Source: Mytilisepta virgata (taxonomy: Eukaryota > Mollusca > Bivalvia > Mytilida > Mytilidae). From it: a stretch of 64,000 bases of DNA. The notes beneath the pieces were generated by a model. That model was not told the origin of the DNA. It was given only the letters and a program-made list of their open reading frames with translations, and ran no database searches. The DNA lies in NCBI GenBank assembly GCA_028015205.1, contig CM051517.1, forward strand, positions 13,316,501 to 13,380,500. The letters are read 5' to 3'. Of the stretch, positions 43,746 to 55,324 are shown piece after piece. Positions within the stretch are counted from its first letter, which is position 1; every line of letters starts with the position of its first letter. A program made the position numbers and the translations under genes.

Positions 43746-45210
43746 GTTTGTAAAAATATGTGTTTTTTTTATAGTGATGGAGAAAAAGTAGTAAGAAAGT
43801 TCCTAATTAACAACACTGTAGTTGTCGATGTGTTGTCTCACACCATACTGGCTGAGGTCAGTCTGTGCAAAAAATTACATTCATGCATTAGATCTTCACT
43901 CTAGTTTGCACACATTTTAAATTTTACATTTGTGCACATTTATCTCTTTAATCTCTTGTAGACAAAAAAAGGACAATATTAACCATGCATCCATTTATTA
44001 ACAATATGTGCAAACATACTTGCATACACTCAGTAGGAGTGTTTGCATCTTTTGTTTTTCAATTTTATCCTGTTAAATGAAAATCATAAATAGTAAAGCA
44101 TTTTTAAGCCTCATTCAGACTTCTAGGTAATAAGTCCAGTGAGTTGGAAGTAATTCCACAAAAAGTTAACTATGGTCACTGTGACAACTAAATATTCTAT
44201 TTTTGTTGTATTTTTGCAGCAGACAGTATAAAAATTGGCAAGAGCAAAACCGTTCCCATGGTTGTCATGGGACTTTAGGAGTTGTTCTTGATAAAACAAA
44301 ATTAATGTTGTTTTTGTGGAGACCTGAAAAAATTGATAATTCCCCAATTTCTAATAGCTAAAAATCCCTTCCGTTTGAATTGAAAAACTTTGAAATCCTA
44401 CAAAGTTAAACGCTAAATCCAAATGCTATGAAAAAGAAAAACTTGAAATGCTGAACCATATGTTTTGAAAAGGGGCTTACTGCTTATTGACTAATATTGT
44501 GTTATTTCAGCAAATGCAAGAAGAACAGTATTTTATAACAGTATTAGATTTCAGAATGTTTTATGATATTTCAGAAATGTCTGAAATTTTTATCCGTAGC
44601 ATTTATATTTGGTGCAGTTTATCATCAGAATTTGTTACTCCATTACTAGTTGCTATGAAAAGCAGGTCAAGTTTATTTTTTTATTTTCTTGATATATTTC
44701 CTTTAAAGAATCTGAAAAGAGTTATTGAAGTTTTGTATGATATCTAAGTCAAGAGCAATTATTTTATAATATGATTTTCACATTGAACACAAAAAACTTA
44801 CAACTTTAAAGTAATTCTTCAATATTTAAAAAACAATTTTGAGAATTACAGATGGTATGACATTTTTCTTTAGTTTGAAGTTTTTGAATTCTCATCATAG
44901 AAATGTAGGTTATGATTTTAAAATTAAGATTTCTTCATGATAAGCCACCAGAAATAAATTTTAAAAAATGGCAAGGTACGTAAAGAATTAATTTTTTTTA
45001 GTTTATTTCCTTTTCAAAGGAGGTAAGAAATTTCCATTTACTTCTATGACGTGTTAATTATACAATGGGTTATCTGTTTTCAATGCCTCAAATTTCCACC
45101 ATTTCTTCATGGTAACTGTAGACTGAACAGGCAGTATCGTTTATGGAATGATTTGTTTGGAGCGCATATTCAAGTCAAACTCACTGCAATTATTGTTTAT
45201 CAGCTGTTTA
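43746..45210. other. Downstream of PDCD7-like exon 3; no certain exon
   Basis: One frame at 44511-44603 follows an acceptor-like TTATTTCAG and reads QMQEEQYFITVLDFRMFYDI, but has no PDCD7 similarity and no clear donor. The basic and conserved C-terminal exons expected for PDCD7 were not found. Otherwise AT-rich, with no element ends. Confidence 0.35.
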
Positions 45211-45214
45211 TTAT

Positions 45215-45330
45215 AACCGCTTTTGAAAAAAAACGGGATATATAGTATTCGTTGTGTCCGTCCGTCGTGCCGTACGTCCGGCCGTTTATTTAGGACTTAG
45301 GAGGCAAAACTGGTGTCTGTCCATCACTTA
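45215..45330 (-). mobile_element. Hairpin-ended module, copy 8 (reverse orientation, end only)
   Basis: TAACCGCTTTTGAAAAAAAA followed by CGGGATATA is a loose hairpin. Then comes GTGTCCGTCCGTCGTGCCGT (45256), the CCGTC-type tract. No tandem modules follow, so only the 3' end seems present. Confidence 0.45.
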
Positions 45331-45563
45331 TGAGCTACCTTGAAATTATGAGGTAAACTCATAATTCAGAGCTCATAATTTGCCAATGAACTATTTAGGA
45401 GGTAAATAATGTATTTATGAAATACCCCATAAATACATGGACTACTCAAACTGTCCATATTATGGACTTGCACGTTAGAGTTATCTCCCATACACCAATT
45501 TTGATTTTCCCGCCTTTCAACTTTTCACTTGGAACTCCTCTTTACTCATCACACAACAATAGT

Positions 45564-45625
45564 ATGGAAGTTAACAAGGCATTCCGAATGGTACAGCAGC
45601 ATGGTGGACTGATCAGATTTGTGTG
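45564..45625 (+). CDS. Possible small first exon, unknown
   Basis: ATG in a fair context, then MEVNKAFRMVQQHGGLIRFV and a strong donor TGTG|GTAAGT (phase 2). A phase-compatible acceptor lies at 46625. The peptide looks protein-like but I do not recognise it. Could be a start exon of an unseen gene. Confidence 0.3.
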
Positions 45626-46624
45626 GTAAGTGAATATAGTTTCTTATAGACACAATATACATAAATATTTGTATAAAACATACATGTAATAATAATGTTT
45701 GATATAGCAAAACATTTTTAAAGACCAGCATGGTGCAAATATATATATATATTTGCATTAGTTTGGGCAGAAAGGATTTGGCTATTCCAGAAATGACCTG
45801 TACCCCCTATGGAATATGCTAGAATTTCAAGACAGTTTTGTTTTTTAAACATATGGAAGATATTCAATTGACACATTTTTAGGTTAGACAGAGAGGTGGA
45901 ATTCCAGATTATGTTTTGGGTGCAGAATTTAATCTTTTTTTTGTAGGAAAAAATTAAGTTTGCATGTGTTCCATAGGGGGTACAAGACATTTCTGAAAAA
46001 AATGGTTTTTGGAAGGGATATGGCTTTAAATATACCAGCTGGCTTTTGAGCTGCTTAAAATTTTTCTACCTTTATCTGCTCATCCATTAACCCTTCAATA
46101 TTGGACTTCCCTCGGTTGTCTGTTAACTGTAAGTGTAACAGGAGGGGTTTTTAGGGTAACACCGGAAGTTGAATGGTCTTGTTTTATTTTGTTCCCGGGA
46201 TATTTTTATCTGTTTGTATTTAAATCAGCAACCCTTTTTATAACATCAAGTTACACAATCATACTCATTTCCAAAGAAAAATGACAAGAAAATCCAAGGT
46301 TCTGACGACAGATGCCAAGTGATTTTAATAAAGACCAAGAACTTCAAGCTAACAAATGAACAAAGTGATCCTCCATATTCAGAGTTCGTTCTGTGGACCT
46401 GAGTCTCTGCTAAATCAAAGGAAGGCTGTAACGTTTTATATATATTTAATAGGTACAAAAATATTACATTTTTGTTATAACAGTAAACATCTTATAAATT
46501 TTAACAAAATAGTGGACGGAGTGGATTTTAACTTGACTTTTCAAATAAATTGTCCTAACTTTTATAACTTAAGTCATTTTAATTAATTTTGAAGACTAAC
46601 TTTTTCCTATCAATTAATTTTCAG

Positions 46625-46688
46625 GTGTGACAGAGCAATAGCCAAAAATAATGTCAAAGTTATCTCCCCTTTTAGAGCCCTAACATAA
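46625..46688 (+). CDS. Possible second exon of the 45564 candidate
   Basis: After TTAATTTTCAG the frame continues CDRAIAKNNVKVISPFRALT and stops. The phase agrees with 45625. The product would be only 41 residues, and 'ttatctcccc' phrases are common in the repeats, so support is weak. Confidence 0.2.
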
Positions 46689-47022
46689 GTTAGCTGTATA
46701 TATAGCTACAGAGGGCATTATAAAGAATGCACCTACTTAGAAATCTGTAAAGACTGTGGCTCTGTAGTAATAAGCAATGAAACTGATAATTTCAAGCCCT
46801 TATATACTAACTAGTTCTTATTTTTAGTAACAAATATAAATCCAATAAAATATCGTTTAACAAATCATTAGCCAATGATTTAATTGATAACAAAGTTGTT
46901 ATGTCTCGTTTTGGAAAATAGACAAATCAAACACACCCAAAAGGTAGACTTCCGAAAGTACATAAAATATACTCGGAACACAAACTGTGCAAGATTTTTC
47001 GATACAAATTCTAAAGACAAAA

Positions 47023-47187
47023 ATGGCTACCCTAAAATGTATAAAATGTGTAAATCCGAACGGATATAAACATTCTGATACAAAAGTAAGTAAATGCGAT
47101 AATAGTAATTGCGTTAAAATATTGAAATATCCACTGACTCCGTCACAACTCGTTATTTTTCGACTTAAGCCCATTAATAGTCTATAA
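47023..47187 (+). other. Cys-rich open frame, broken by repeat
   Basis: MATLKCIKCVNPNGYKHSDT then KVSKCDNSNCVKIL shows a CX2C...CX4C pattern like a small zinc knuckle. The last 17 residues come from the macrosatellite, so the frame is at best a truncated fragment. Confidence 0.25.
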
Positions 47188-50100
47188 GCTCCTTATTATT
47201 GGACTTAAGCCCCTAAATTGTCCATTAACTCCTTATTATTGGACGTAAGCTCCTAAGTTGTCCATTAACTCCAGTCAATAAAAAAATATGTTCAGATAAA
47301 ATTGAAAAGTAAATACCCGCCCGTCCACATCATTTTTTAAAATCAGAAAATCTGAAAACCAAATATTTGCCAACAATGTACCTATATTGTCTAAATAAAC
47401 AGATATAGAACTAAAAGTGAAAAAAAAATTAATACTTTATGATAGTTCAGGAATAGTAGCTGATACTTGGATTGCATACAAATTTTTGAGTTTTGGACAA
47501 ATTAGGTACTACAAGTTCAAAACTTGTGAGTTTTCATCATTGTTCAACAACTAAGGAAAATCTACTTGTATAATTTTTTCTCCAATATTTTTTATTGCAA
47601 ATAAATCTGAATATTAAAAGGATTCCATTGTTTCAAGAATGACGTATAAATGTATGTATTTTTCTTCTTTTATACACCTGCTTAAAATTTTGCAGCCTTT
47701 ATCTGCTCATCCATTAACCCTTCAATATTGGACTTCCCTCGGTTGTCTGTTAACTCCTTATTTTTCGACTTAAGCCCCTTAATAGTCCATAAGCTCCTTA
47801 TTATTTGACTTGAGCCCCTAAGTTGTCCATTAACTCTTTATTATTGGACTTAAGCTCCTAAGTTGTCCATTAACTCCTTATTATTGGACGTAAGCCCCTA
47901 AGTTGTCCATCAGGGCCCCATATAACAGGCATGACAGGAAGTGAATTTGGTCATGTGATCTTACTAGCTAAAAAAGATGGATGATCAAAGTTATCTGTTA
48001 CTTTGTATTCTGATAGTTTTATGTTTACAATTCATAGTGATCACTATTTTAGCAGTTATAATAATGAGAGTTACAATAAACTGGACTATACTTTTCACAT
48101 CATGGACACCAGACTTTCAATAAATACTTTTTGTACTACAGTAATGGTTTGTACATTGTAACTACACAATTTCTGTATGTTCAGCTAAATTTTGTTTGAA
48201 AGTCTAGTAGCCCAGCTCAAATTTAGGGCCATGGACAACTGGGCTGTTGCTAATATTTATCCATCACCATGTCATGCCTCGATTAAACTTCAAAAATTTC
48301 CATGTTGCACTCACAGATAAAGCTGTTTTTGTGGTAAACATTGTAAACACAGGTAATAAATGCTTATTGGTCAGGAAATATAATTTTTTTTTGCATTTGC
48401 AGGAAATAAGTGAAAAATATTCAGTAAACCTTGTTTTTTACATGTTTCTTAAGCATGTACAACATAAATTAGGCCATATAAAAATCGGCCGCTGGCTTGT
48501 ATTTATCATGTTTATAGGTGTGAAAAAATAAATACGAATGTAACAATTCCCACGTGTTTGAATTTTAGCGCCAAAACTAACTTGGAAAAGAGTGATAACT
48601 CTAGCGCATTTCGAATGGAAATTTTAATGTCCGATCATGTAACACCGTAACAAGAGGTAATTGTGCTGGTGAAAAGGTATTTTTGTTCAAGTTTTTCATG
48701 ATGTCTGATGCTCTCCACGGTGAGAATGGATTGATACATTGTGACATGAGCTTCATATCCTCAGGAACGGGTAAAATATGTGCTCTGTTGAAAATTTACT
48801 GTGTTCAATGGGAAAAACGGTCAATAAAAAAATATGTTCAGATAAAATCGAAAAGTAAATACCCGCCCGTCCACATCATTTTTCAAAATCAGAAAATCTG
48901 AAAACCAAATGATTAATTTTACCCGGCCTTATATTTGCCAACAATGTACCTATATTGTCTAAATAAACAGATATAGAACTAAAAGTGGAAAAAAAATTAA
49001 TACTTTATGATAGTTCAGGAATAGTAGCTGATACTTGGATTGCATACATATTTTTGAGTTTTGGACAAATTAGGTACTACAAGTTCAAAACTTGTGAGTT
49101 TTCATCATTGTTCAACAACTAAGGAAAATCTACTTGTATAATTTTTTCTCCAATATTTTTTATTGCAAATAAATCTGAATATTAAAAGGATTCCATTGTT
49201 TCAAGAATGATATATAAATGTATGTATTTTTCTTCTTTTATACACCTGCTTAAAATTTTGCAGCCTTTATCTGCTCATCCATTAACCCTTCAATATTGGA
49301 CTTCCCTCAGTTGTCTGTTAACTCCTTATTTTTCGACTTAAGCCCCTTAATAGTCCATAAGCTCCTTATTATTGGACTTAAGCCCCTAAGTTGTCCATTA
49401 ACTCTTTATTATTGGACTTAAGCTCCTAAGTTGTCCATTAACTCCTTATTATTGGACGTAAGCCCCTAAGTTGTCCATCAGGGCCCCATATAACAGGCAT
49501 GACAGGAAGTGAATTTGGTCATGTGATCTTACTAGCTAAAAAAGATGGATGATCAAAGTTATCTGTTACTTTGTATTCTGATAGTTTTATGTTTACAATT
49601 CATAGTGATCACTATTTTAGCAGTTTTAATAATGAGAGTTGCAATAAACTGGACTATACTTTTCACATCATGGACACCAGACTTTCAATAAATATTTTTT
49701 GTACTACAGTAATGGTTTGTACATTGTAACTACACAATTTCTGTATGTTCAGCTAAATTTTGTTTGAAAGTTTAGTAGCCTAGCTCAAATTTAGGGCCAT
49801 GGACAACTGGGCTGTTGCTAATATTTATCCATCACCATGTCATGCCTCGATTAAACTTCAAAAATTTCCATGTTGCACTCACAGATAAAGCTGTTTTTGT
49901 GGTAAACATTGTAAACACAGGTAATAAATGCTTATTGGTCAGGAAATATAATTTTTTTTTTGCATTTGCAGGAAATAAGTGAAAAATATTCAGTAAACCT
50001 TGTTTTTTACATGTTTCTTAAGCATGTACAACATAAATTTAGGCCATATAAAAATCGGCCGCTGGCTTGTATTTATCATGTTTATAGGTTTGAAAAAATA

Positions 50101-52740
50101 AATACGAATGTAACAATTCGCACGTGTTTGAATTTTAGCGCCAAAACTAACTTGGAAAAGAGTGATAACTCTAGCGCATTTCGAATGGAAATTTTAATGT
50201 CTGATCATGTAACACCGTAACAAGAGGTAATTGCGCTGGTGAAAAGGTATTTTTCTTCAAGTTTTTCATGATGTCTGATGCTCTCCACGGTGAGAATGGA
50301 TTGATACATGTACATTGTGACATGAGCTTCATATCCACGGGAACGGGTAAAATATGTGCTCTGTTGAAAATTTACTGTGTTCAATGGGAAAAACAGTCAA
50401 TAAAAAAATATGTTCAGATAAAATTGAAAATAAAATACCCGCCCGTCCACATCATTTTTCAAAATCAGAAAATCTAAAAACCAAATGATTAATTTTACCC
50501 GGCCTTATATTTGCCAACAATGTACCTATATTGTCTAAATAAACAGATATAGAACTAAAAGTGGAAAAAAAATTAATACTTTATGATAGTTCAGGAATAG
50601 TAGCTGATACTTGGATTGCATACAAATTTTTGAGTTTTGGACAAATTAGGTACTACAAGTTCAAAACTTGTGAGTTTTCATCATTGTTCAACAACTAAGG
50701 AAAATCTACTTGTATAATTTTTTCTCCAATATTTTTTATTGCAAATAAATCTGAATATTAAAAGGATTCCATTGTTTCAAGAATGACATATAAATGTATG
50801 TCTTTTTCTTCTTTTATACACCTGCTTAAAATTTTGCAGCCTTTATCTGCTCATCCATTAACCCTTCAATATTGGACTTCCCTCAGTTGTCTGTTAACTC
50901 CTTATTTTTCGACTTAAGCCCCTTAATAGTCCATAAGCTCCTTATTATTGGACTTAAGCCCCTAAGTTATCCATTAACTCCTTATTATTGGACTTAAGCT
51001 CCTAAGTTGTCCATTAACTCCTTATTATTGGACGTAAGCCCCTAAGTTGTCCATCAGGGCCCCATATAACAGGCATGACAGGAAGTGAATTTGGTCATGT
51101 GATCTTACTAGCTAAAAAAGATGGATGATCAAAGTTATCTGTTACTTTGTATTCTGATAGTTTTATGTTTACAATTCATAGTGATCACTATTTTAGCAGT
51201 TATAATAATAAGAGTTACAATAAACTGGACTATACTTTTCAGATCATGGACACCAGACTTTCAATAAATACTTTTTGTACTACAGTAATGGTTTGTACAT
51301 TGTAACTACACAATTTCTGTATGTTCAGCTAAATTTTGTTTGAAAGTTTAGTAGCCCAGCTCAAATTTAGGGCCATGGACAACTGGGCTGTTGCTAATTT
51401 TTATCCATCACCATGTCATGCCTCGATTAAACTTCAAAAATTTCCATGTTGCACTCACAGATAAAGCTGTTTTTGTGGTAAACATTGTAAACACAGGTAA
51501 TAAATGCTTATTGGTCAGGAAATATAATTTTTTTTTGCATTTGCAGGAAACAAGTGAAAAATATTCAGTAAACCTTGTTTTTTACATGTTTCTTAAGCAT
51601 GTACAACATAAATTTAGGCCATATAAAAATCGGCCGCTGGCTTGTATTTATCATGTTTATAGGTGTGAAAAAATAAATACGAATGTAACAATTCCCACGT
51701 GTTTGAATTTTAGCGCCAAATCTAACTTGGAAAAGAGTGATAACTCTAGCGCATTTCGAATGGAAATTTTAATGTCCGATCATGTAACACCGTAACAATT
51801 GCGCTGGTGAAAAGGTATTTTTCTTCAAGTTTTTCATGATGTCTGATGCTCTCCACGGTGAGAACGGATTGATACATGTACATTGTGACATGAGCTTCAT
51901 ATCCTCGGGAACGGGTAAAAATATGTGCTCTGTTGAAAATTTACTGTGTTCAATGGGAAAAACAGTCAATAAAAAAATATGTTCAGATAAAATCAAAAAG
52001 TAAATACCCGCCCGCATCCACATCATTTTTCAAAATCAGAAAATCTGAAAACCAAATGATTAATTTTACCCGGCCTTATATTTGCCAACAATGTACGTAT
52101 ATTGTCTAAATAAACAGATATAGAGCTAAAAGTGAAAAAAAAATTAATACTTTATGATAGTTCAGGAATAGTAGCTGATACTTGGATTGCATACAAATTT
52201 TTGAGTTTTGGACAAATTAGGTACTACAAGTTCAAAACTTGTGAGTTTTCATCATTGTTCAACAACTAAGGAAAATCTACTTGTATAATTTTTTCTCCAA
52301 TATTTTTTATTGCAAATAAATCTGAATATTAAAAGGATTCCATTGTTTCAAGAATGACATATAAATGTATGTATTTTTCTTCTTTTATACACCTGCTTAA
52401 AATTTTGCAGCCTTTATCTGCTCATCCATTAACCCTTCAATATTGGACTTCCCTCGGTTGTCTGTTAACTCCTTATTTTTCGATTTAAGCCCCTTAATAG
52501 TCCATAAGCTCCTTATTTTTCGACTTAAGCCCCTTAATAGTCCATAAGCTCCTTATTGTTGGACTAAGCCCCTAAGTTGTCCATTAACTCCTTATTATTG
52601 GACTTAAGCTCCTAAGTTGTCCATTAACTCCTTATTTTTGGACTTAAGCCCCTAAGTTGTCCAGTAACTCTTAATTATTGGACTTAAGCTCCGTACTTGT
52701 ACATTGACTTCTTATTGGAGTTATAGTCCAGGTCACATCT
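47160..52740 (+). repeat. Macrosatellite, 1.57-kb unit, three full copies plus partials
   Basis: The junction 'gcagcctttatctgctcatc' occurs at 47692, 49260, 50836 and 52407 (spacings 1568, 1576 and 1571), and a stray copy of the core lies at about 46068. Copies are nearly identical over their length. Each unit contains its own 38-bp subrepeat (TTATTATTGGACTTAAGCCC...TTGTCCATTAACTCC), in varying number. The first unit is internally deleted near 47277. Small frames recurring per unit (48247-48531, 49960-50220 and 51391-51795) differ in length between copies, so they are not conserved genes. Confidence 0.9.
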
Positions 52741-53110
52741 AAAGTGATCATGAAGAACCATATTTTTTATTACTCACCAAGGTATTAATTTTTTTGTTAA
52801 TCAGGTAAAACAACGGCCGACCCTAACTTTTTTACGAGGCACTACATTTTGATGGATAAAAATTCAACAAGAATACTTTTTATTGACTAAAATGTGCCAG
52901 TGTACCGTAAAAGGCTACTATTTCAACAATTATCCAAGATATAGCTGCTCTAATTTAGCTAAAACAGCACAGAAGCACGTTTTCAAACCTAGCATTTTGT
53001 AAACAATTCACTTCCGGTTTTATAAATGCGGAAATGTGGAAACGTGCCCGCAACGGACCTGAATGAATTCTGGATTTCAACAAGAAAAAAAAAAAAAAAA
53101 ATATCCCGAC
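52741..53110. other. Gene-free stretch with duplicated 'cgaccctaa' phrase
   Basis: CCGACCCTAACTTTTTTACG (about 52819) recurs as CCGACCCTAATTTTTATACG (about 53116). Otherwise no exon or element end. Confidence 0.4.
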
Positions 53111-53117
53111 CTACCGA

Positions 53118-53215
53118 CCCTAATTTTTATACGACTGCAAAAGTTTTTGCAGTCATATTATGTTGTGAGTATGTCTGTCTTTCGTCTGTCTGATTTATTC
53201 TTAGACTGACGTTAA
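53118..53215 (-). mobile_element. Hairpin-ended module, copy 9 (reverse orientation)
   Basis: GACTGCAAAA-GT-TTTTGCAGTC (about 53132) is a strong hairpin, followed by GTCTGTCTTTCGTCTGTCTG (53173). It resembles the damaged end at 19490, whose hairpin is ACGACCGCAAAA.... Confidence 0.6.
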
Positions 53216-53540
53216 GCGTAGAATTAATTTAGGATGGCCTTACATGGAACTTCACTAAATCCCTTGTAATTCACCACAAAAATTAAATTAAGCAAGAACT
53301 AATTAAAGAACAGATTCATTTAATTAATGGGAGGAAACATGCCTTTATATTTCAAAAACGAAATTTTAAAAGTACTTTGTTATTTTATGAAAAACATCGG
53401 CATTTGTTTTTATTACAGATTGTATCCGGGCCATCAGTAACGTTTACAATTATACTCTTTCGATTTTGCTTATTTTGATCTTCTTCTTTCACATTTCGTT
53501 TTGCACTGCTTTTTAATGGTTTTATTTATTTATTTTCCTT

Positions 53541-53786
53541 ATGGATTATTTGCAACCACCATGCGGTTTTGTTGGATTTGATTCTCATCTTCATTTCACG
53601 CAAGCCCTAATTTTCTGTCAGAATCACAATATTGATTGTTTAGATTTTATGTTAAACGGTATAGAATTCATAGCAGTTTTTTCAGTTCAGGGTTTTCAGG
53701 ATTTAGTTTTTTATTGTGTTTTATATAATTTAGATTTTGTTCAGTTCACTATTGTTCAAGAGGAAACGTCTGACAATTCTGATTAA
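53541..53786 (+). other. Open frame next to a strong splice donor, possible 5' leader exon
   Basis: An 81-codon frame (MDYLQPPCGFVGFDSHLHF...EETSDNSD) ends at a stop. Eight bases later TTCAG|GTGAGC is a strong donor. An acceptor-like TTTATTTAAAG lies at about 55187, just before the PWWP gene's first coding exon. It may be a non-coding first exon of that gene with an upstream frame. The frame's own coding status is unknown. Confidence 0.25.
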
Positions 53787-54039
53787 TTCAGGTGAGCCAC
53801 TAGTTTATAATATAACTGAATGGTTACATAGATGTTTATTACTAAACCAACATGGGGCATGATAAGGTTCTATGATTTCTTTTACATGGTAAAACCCATC
53901 ATCACTTGCCACATTGTCTTCAATACCTTACTCTAAATGTAGTGTTATGCAGGGTTACCCTGGGTTACCCCAACCCTTCCCCCAGGATACTTATACCTTT
54001 TATAAAATGTGAGAAAACTCTTACAAAACTGTTCAAATT

Positions 54040-54300
54040 ACAAATGCATCATGCAACCCCAAAATGTTTAATATACAATCTATATGTCAGCGACGAAGGT
54101 CCAGATCAGAAATGGATCTTGTTTCCTTATTGACTGTAGATGTGCACCAGCTATTTTGTTTTTCAGAAAAATTATTTTTTTCCAAAAAAAAAAGTCTTTT
54201 TCAAATCTTTCCTATAGGATACTATAGGAAAAAGGGGGAGGGGGTTTCTGTTATCCGCAACTCCTCTGAAACCACATGATAGAATTTAACCAAACTTGTT
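54040..54300 (+). repeat. Single module of the 'tatccgcaactcctc' repeat
   Basis: Contains 'tgtagatgtgcaccagctat', 'tttttccaaaaaaaaaa' and 'ttatccgcaactcctctgaa', the module that repeats four times at 55690-56260. Confidence 0.6.
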
Positions 54301-54379
54301 TTAATTTTTTCCTTATGAACTGTAGATGTGCACCACATGTGTTGTTTAATTGATAATTTTTTTTTTCAAAAACTGATGT

Positions 54380-55060
54380 TTTAAATATTTTTCAGAAATC
54401 ACAGATTTTGAGAATTTGCAATATCTTCAGTTTACCTTATCTGGTTTCTCTCAGAATTTGAGGTGTTGTTAAACTAAACAAGACCAAAAATTCAATAGAT
54501 GTTTGTGTTGATGCATGAAAAAGTTTGGGAAAAAGTAGATTTTTTTGCTCAGAAATCACAGATTTTGAGAATGGGCTGACTTCAGAACAATAAATCCCGA
54601 CTTTGTCATAGCCAAGTTCCAACACAGTCATGTAACTTGATAGACTTTGATGCCCATTGATTTTTATGTTGATCAATGAAATACTTTTGGGACAAATCTT
54701 GAATTTTTACCTTGATGTCATAGATTTTGAGAATTGACTGGTTTCAGGATGGTATGTCCTGTATATGTCTTATCTGATTTCCATGGCCAGTACATTAATC
54801 TGCATATGACTTGGAACAATGCAGACATAGTCTGTTGATTTTGAGGTCAAACTATGAAATAGTTTTTGGAAAATTTTTGGTTTTTATAGTCACAAATCAC
54901 AGATTTTGAGGATTGACAGTATCTTCAGTTTACCCCAGCTGATTTCTACCACAATACAAGATATTGTTAAACAACATGAGACCCAGAAGCCTATTGGTTT
55001 TAGTGTCAATCATTGACATAATATTACAATTTCCCAACGTTTGATTTTATTCTGTATTAA
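54380..55060 (+). repeat. Tandem repeat, ~165-bp period, four copies
   Basis: 'atcacagattttgagaat' occurs near 54398, 54566, 54717 (variant) and 54894. Each is followed by 'cttcagtttacc' or a variant and a 'tctgatttc' phrase. Non-coding. Confidence 0.75.
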
Positions 55061-55222
55061 ATGTTAGTAGTAAAATGCTAATTGCAGGCAACACATGTCT
55101 TCCGTGGAAGACTCACATCTAAGTATTGTAATTTTTGTGTAATGATTTTGAAATAGAATGCATGAAATATATATTTTTTTATTTAAAGGAGACTATTCAC
55201 TAGATATTACCATTTTGAAGTC

Positions 55223-55324
55223 ATGCCTAAAAGAAGGAGAGCAGTCAAAGGGCAAGTTGAAGATGAAACTGGGGTCATGCCTAAAATAAGGAGAGTAGCC
55301 AAAGGGCAAGTTGAAAATGAAACA
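55223..55324 (+). CDS. PWWP gene exon 1
   Basis: 34 codons made of a 48-bp tandem duplication, MPKRRRAVKGQVEDET and MPKIRRVAKGQVENET. The donor AACA|GTAGGT is weak but gives the right phase. Confidence 0.65.

Noticed and set aside
46884..47069. Frame MITKLLCLVLENRQIKHTQK...
   Set aside because: Overlaps a better Cys-rich frame and shows no motif or splice context.
51391..51795. 134-codon frame in the macrosatellite
   Set aside because: The matching frames in the other two units are broken at different places, so there is no conservation of coding.
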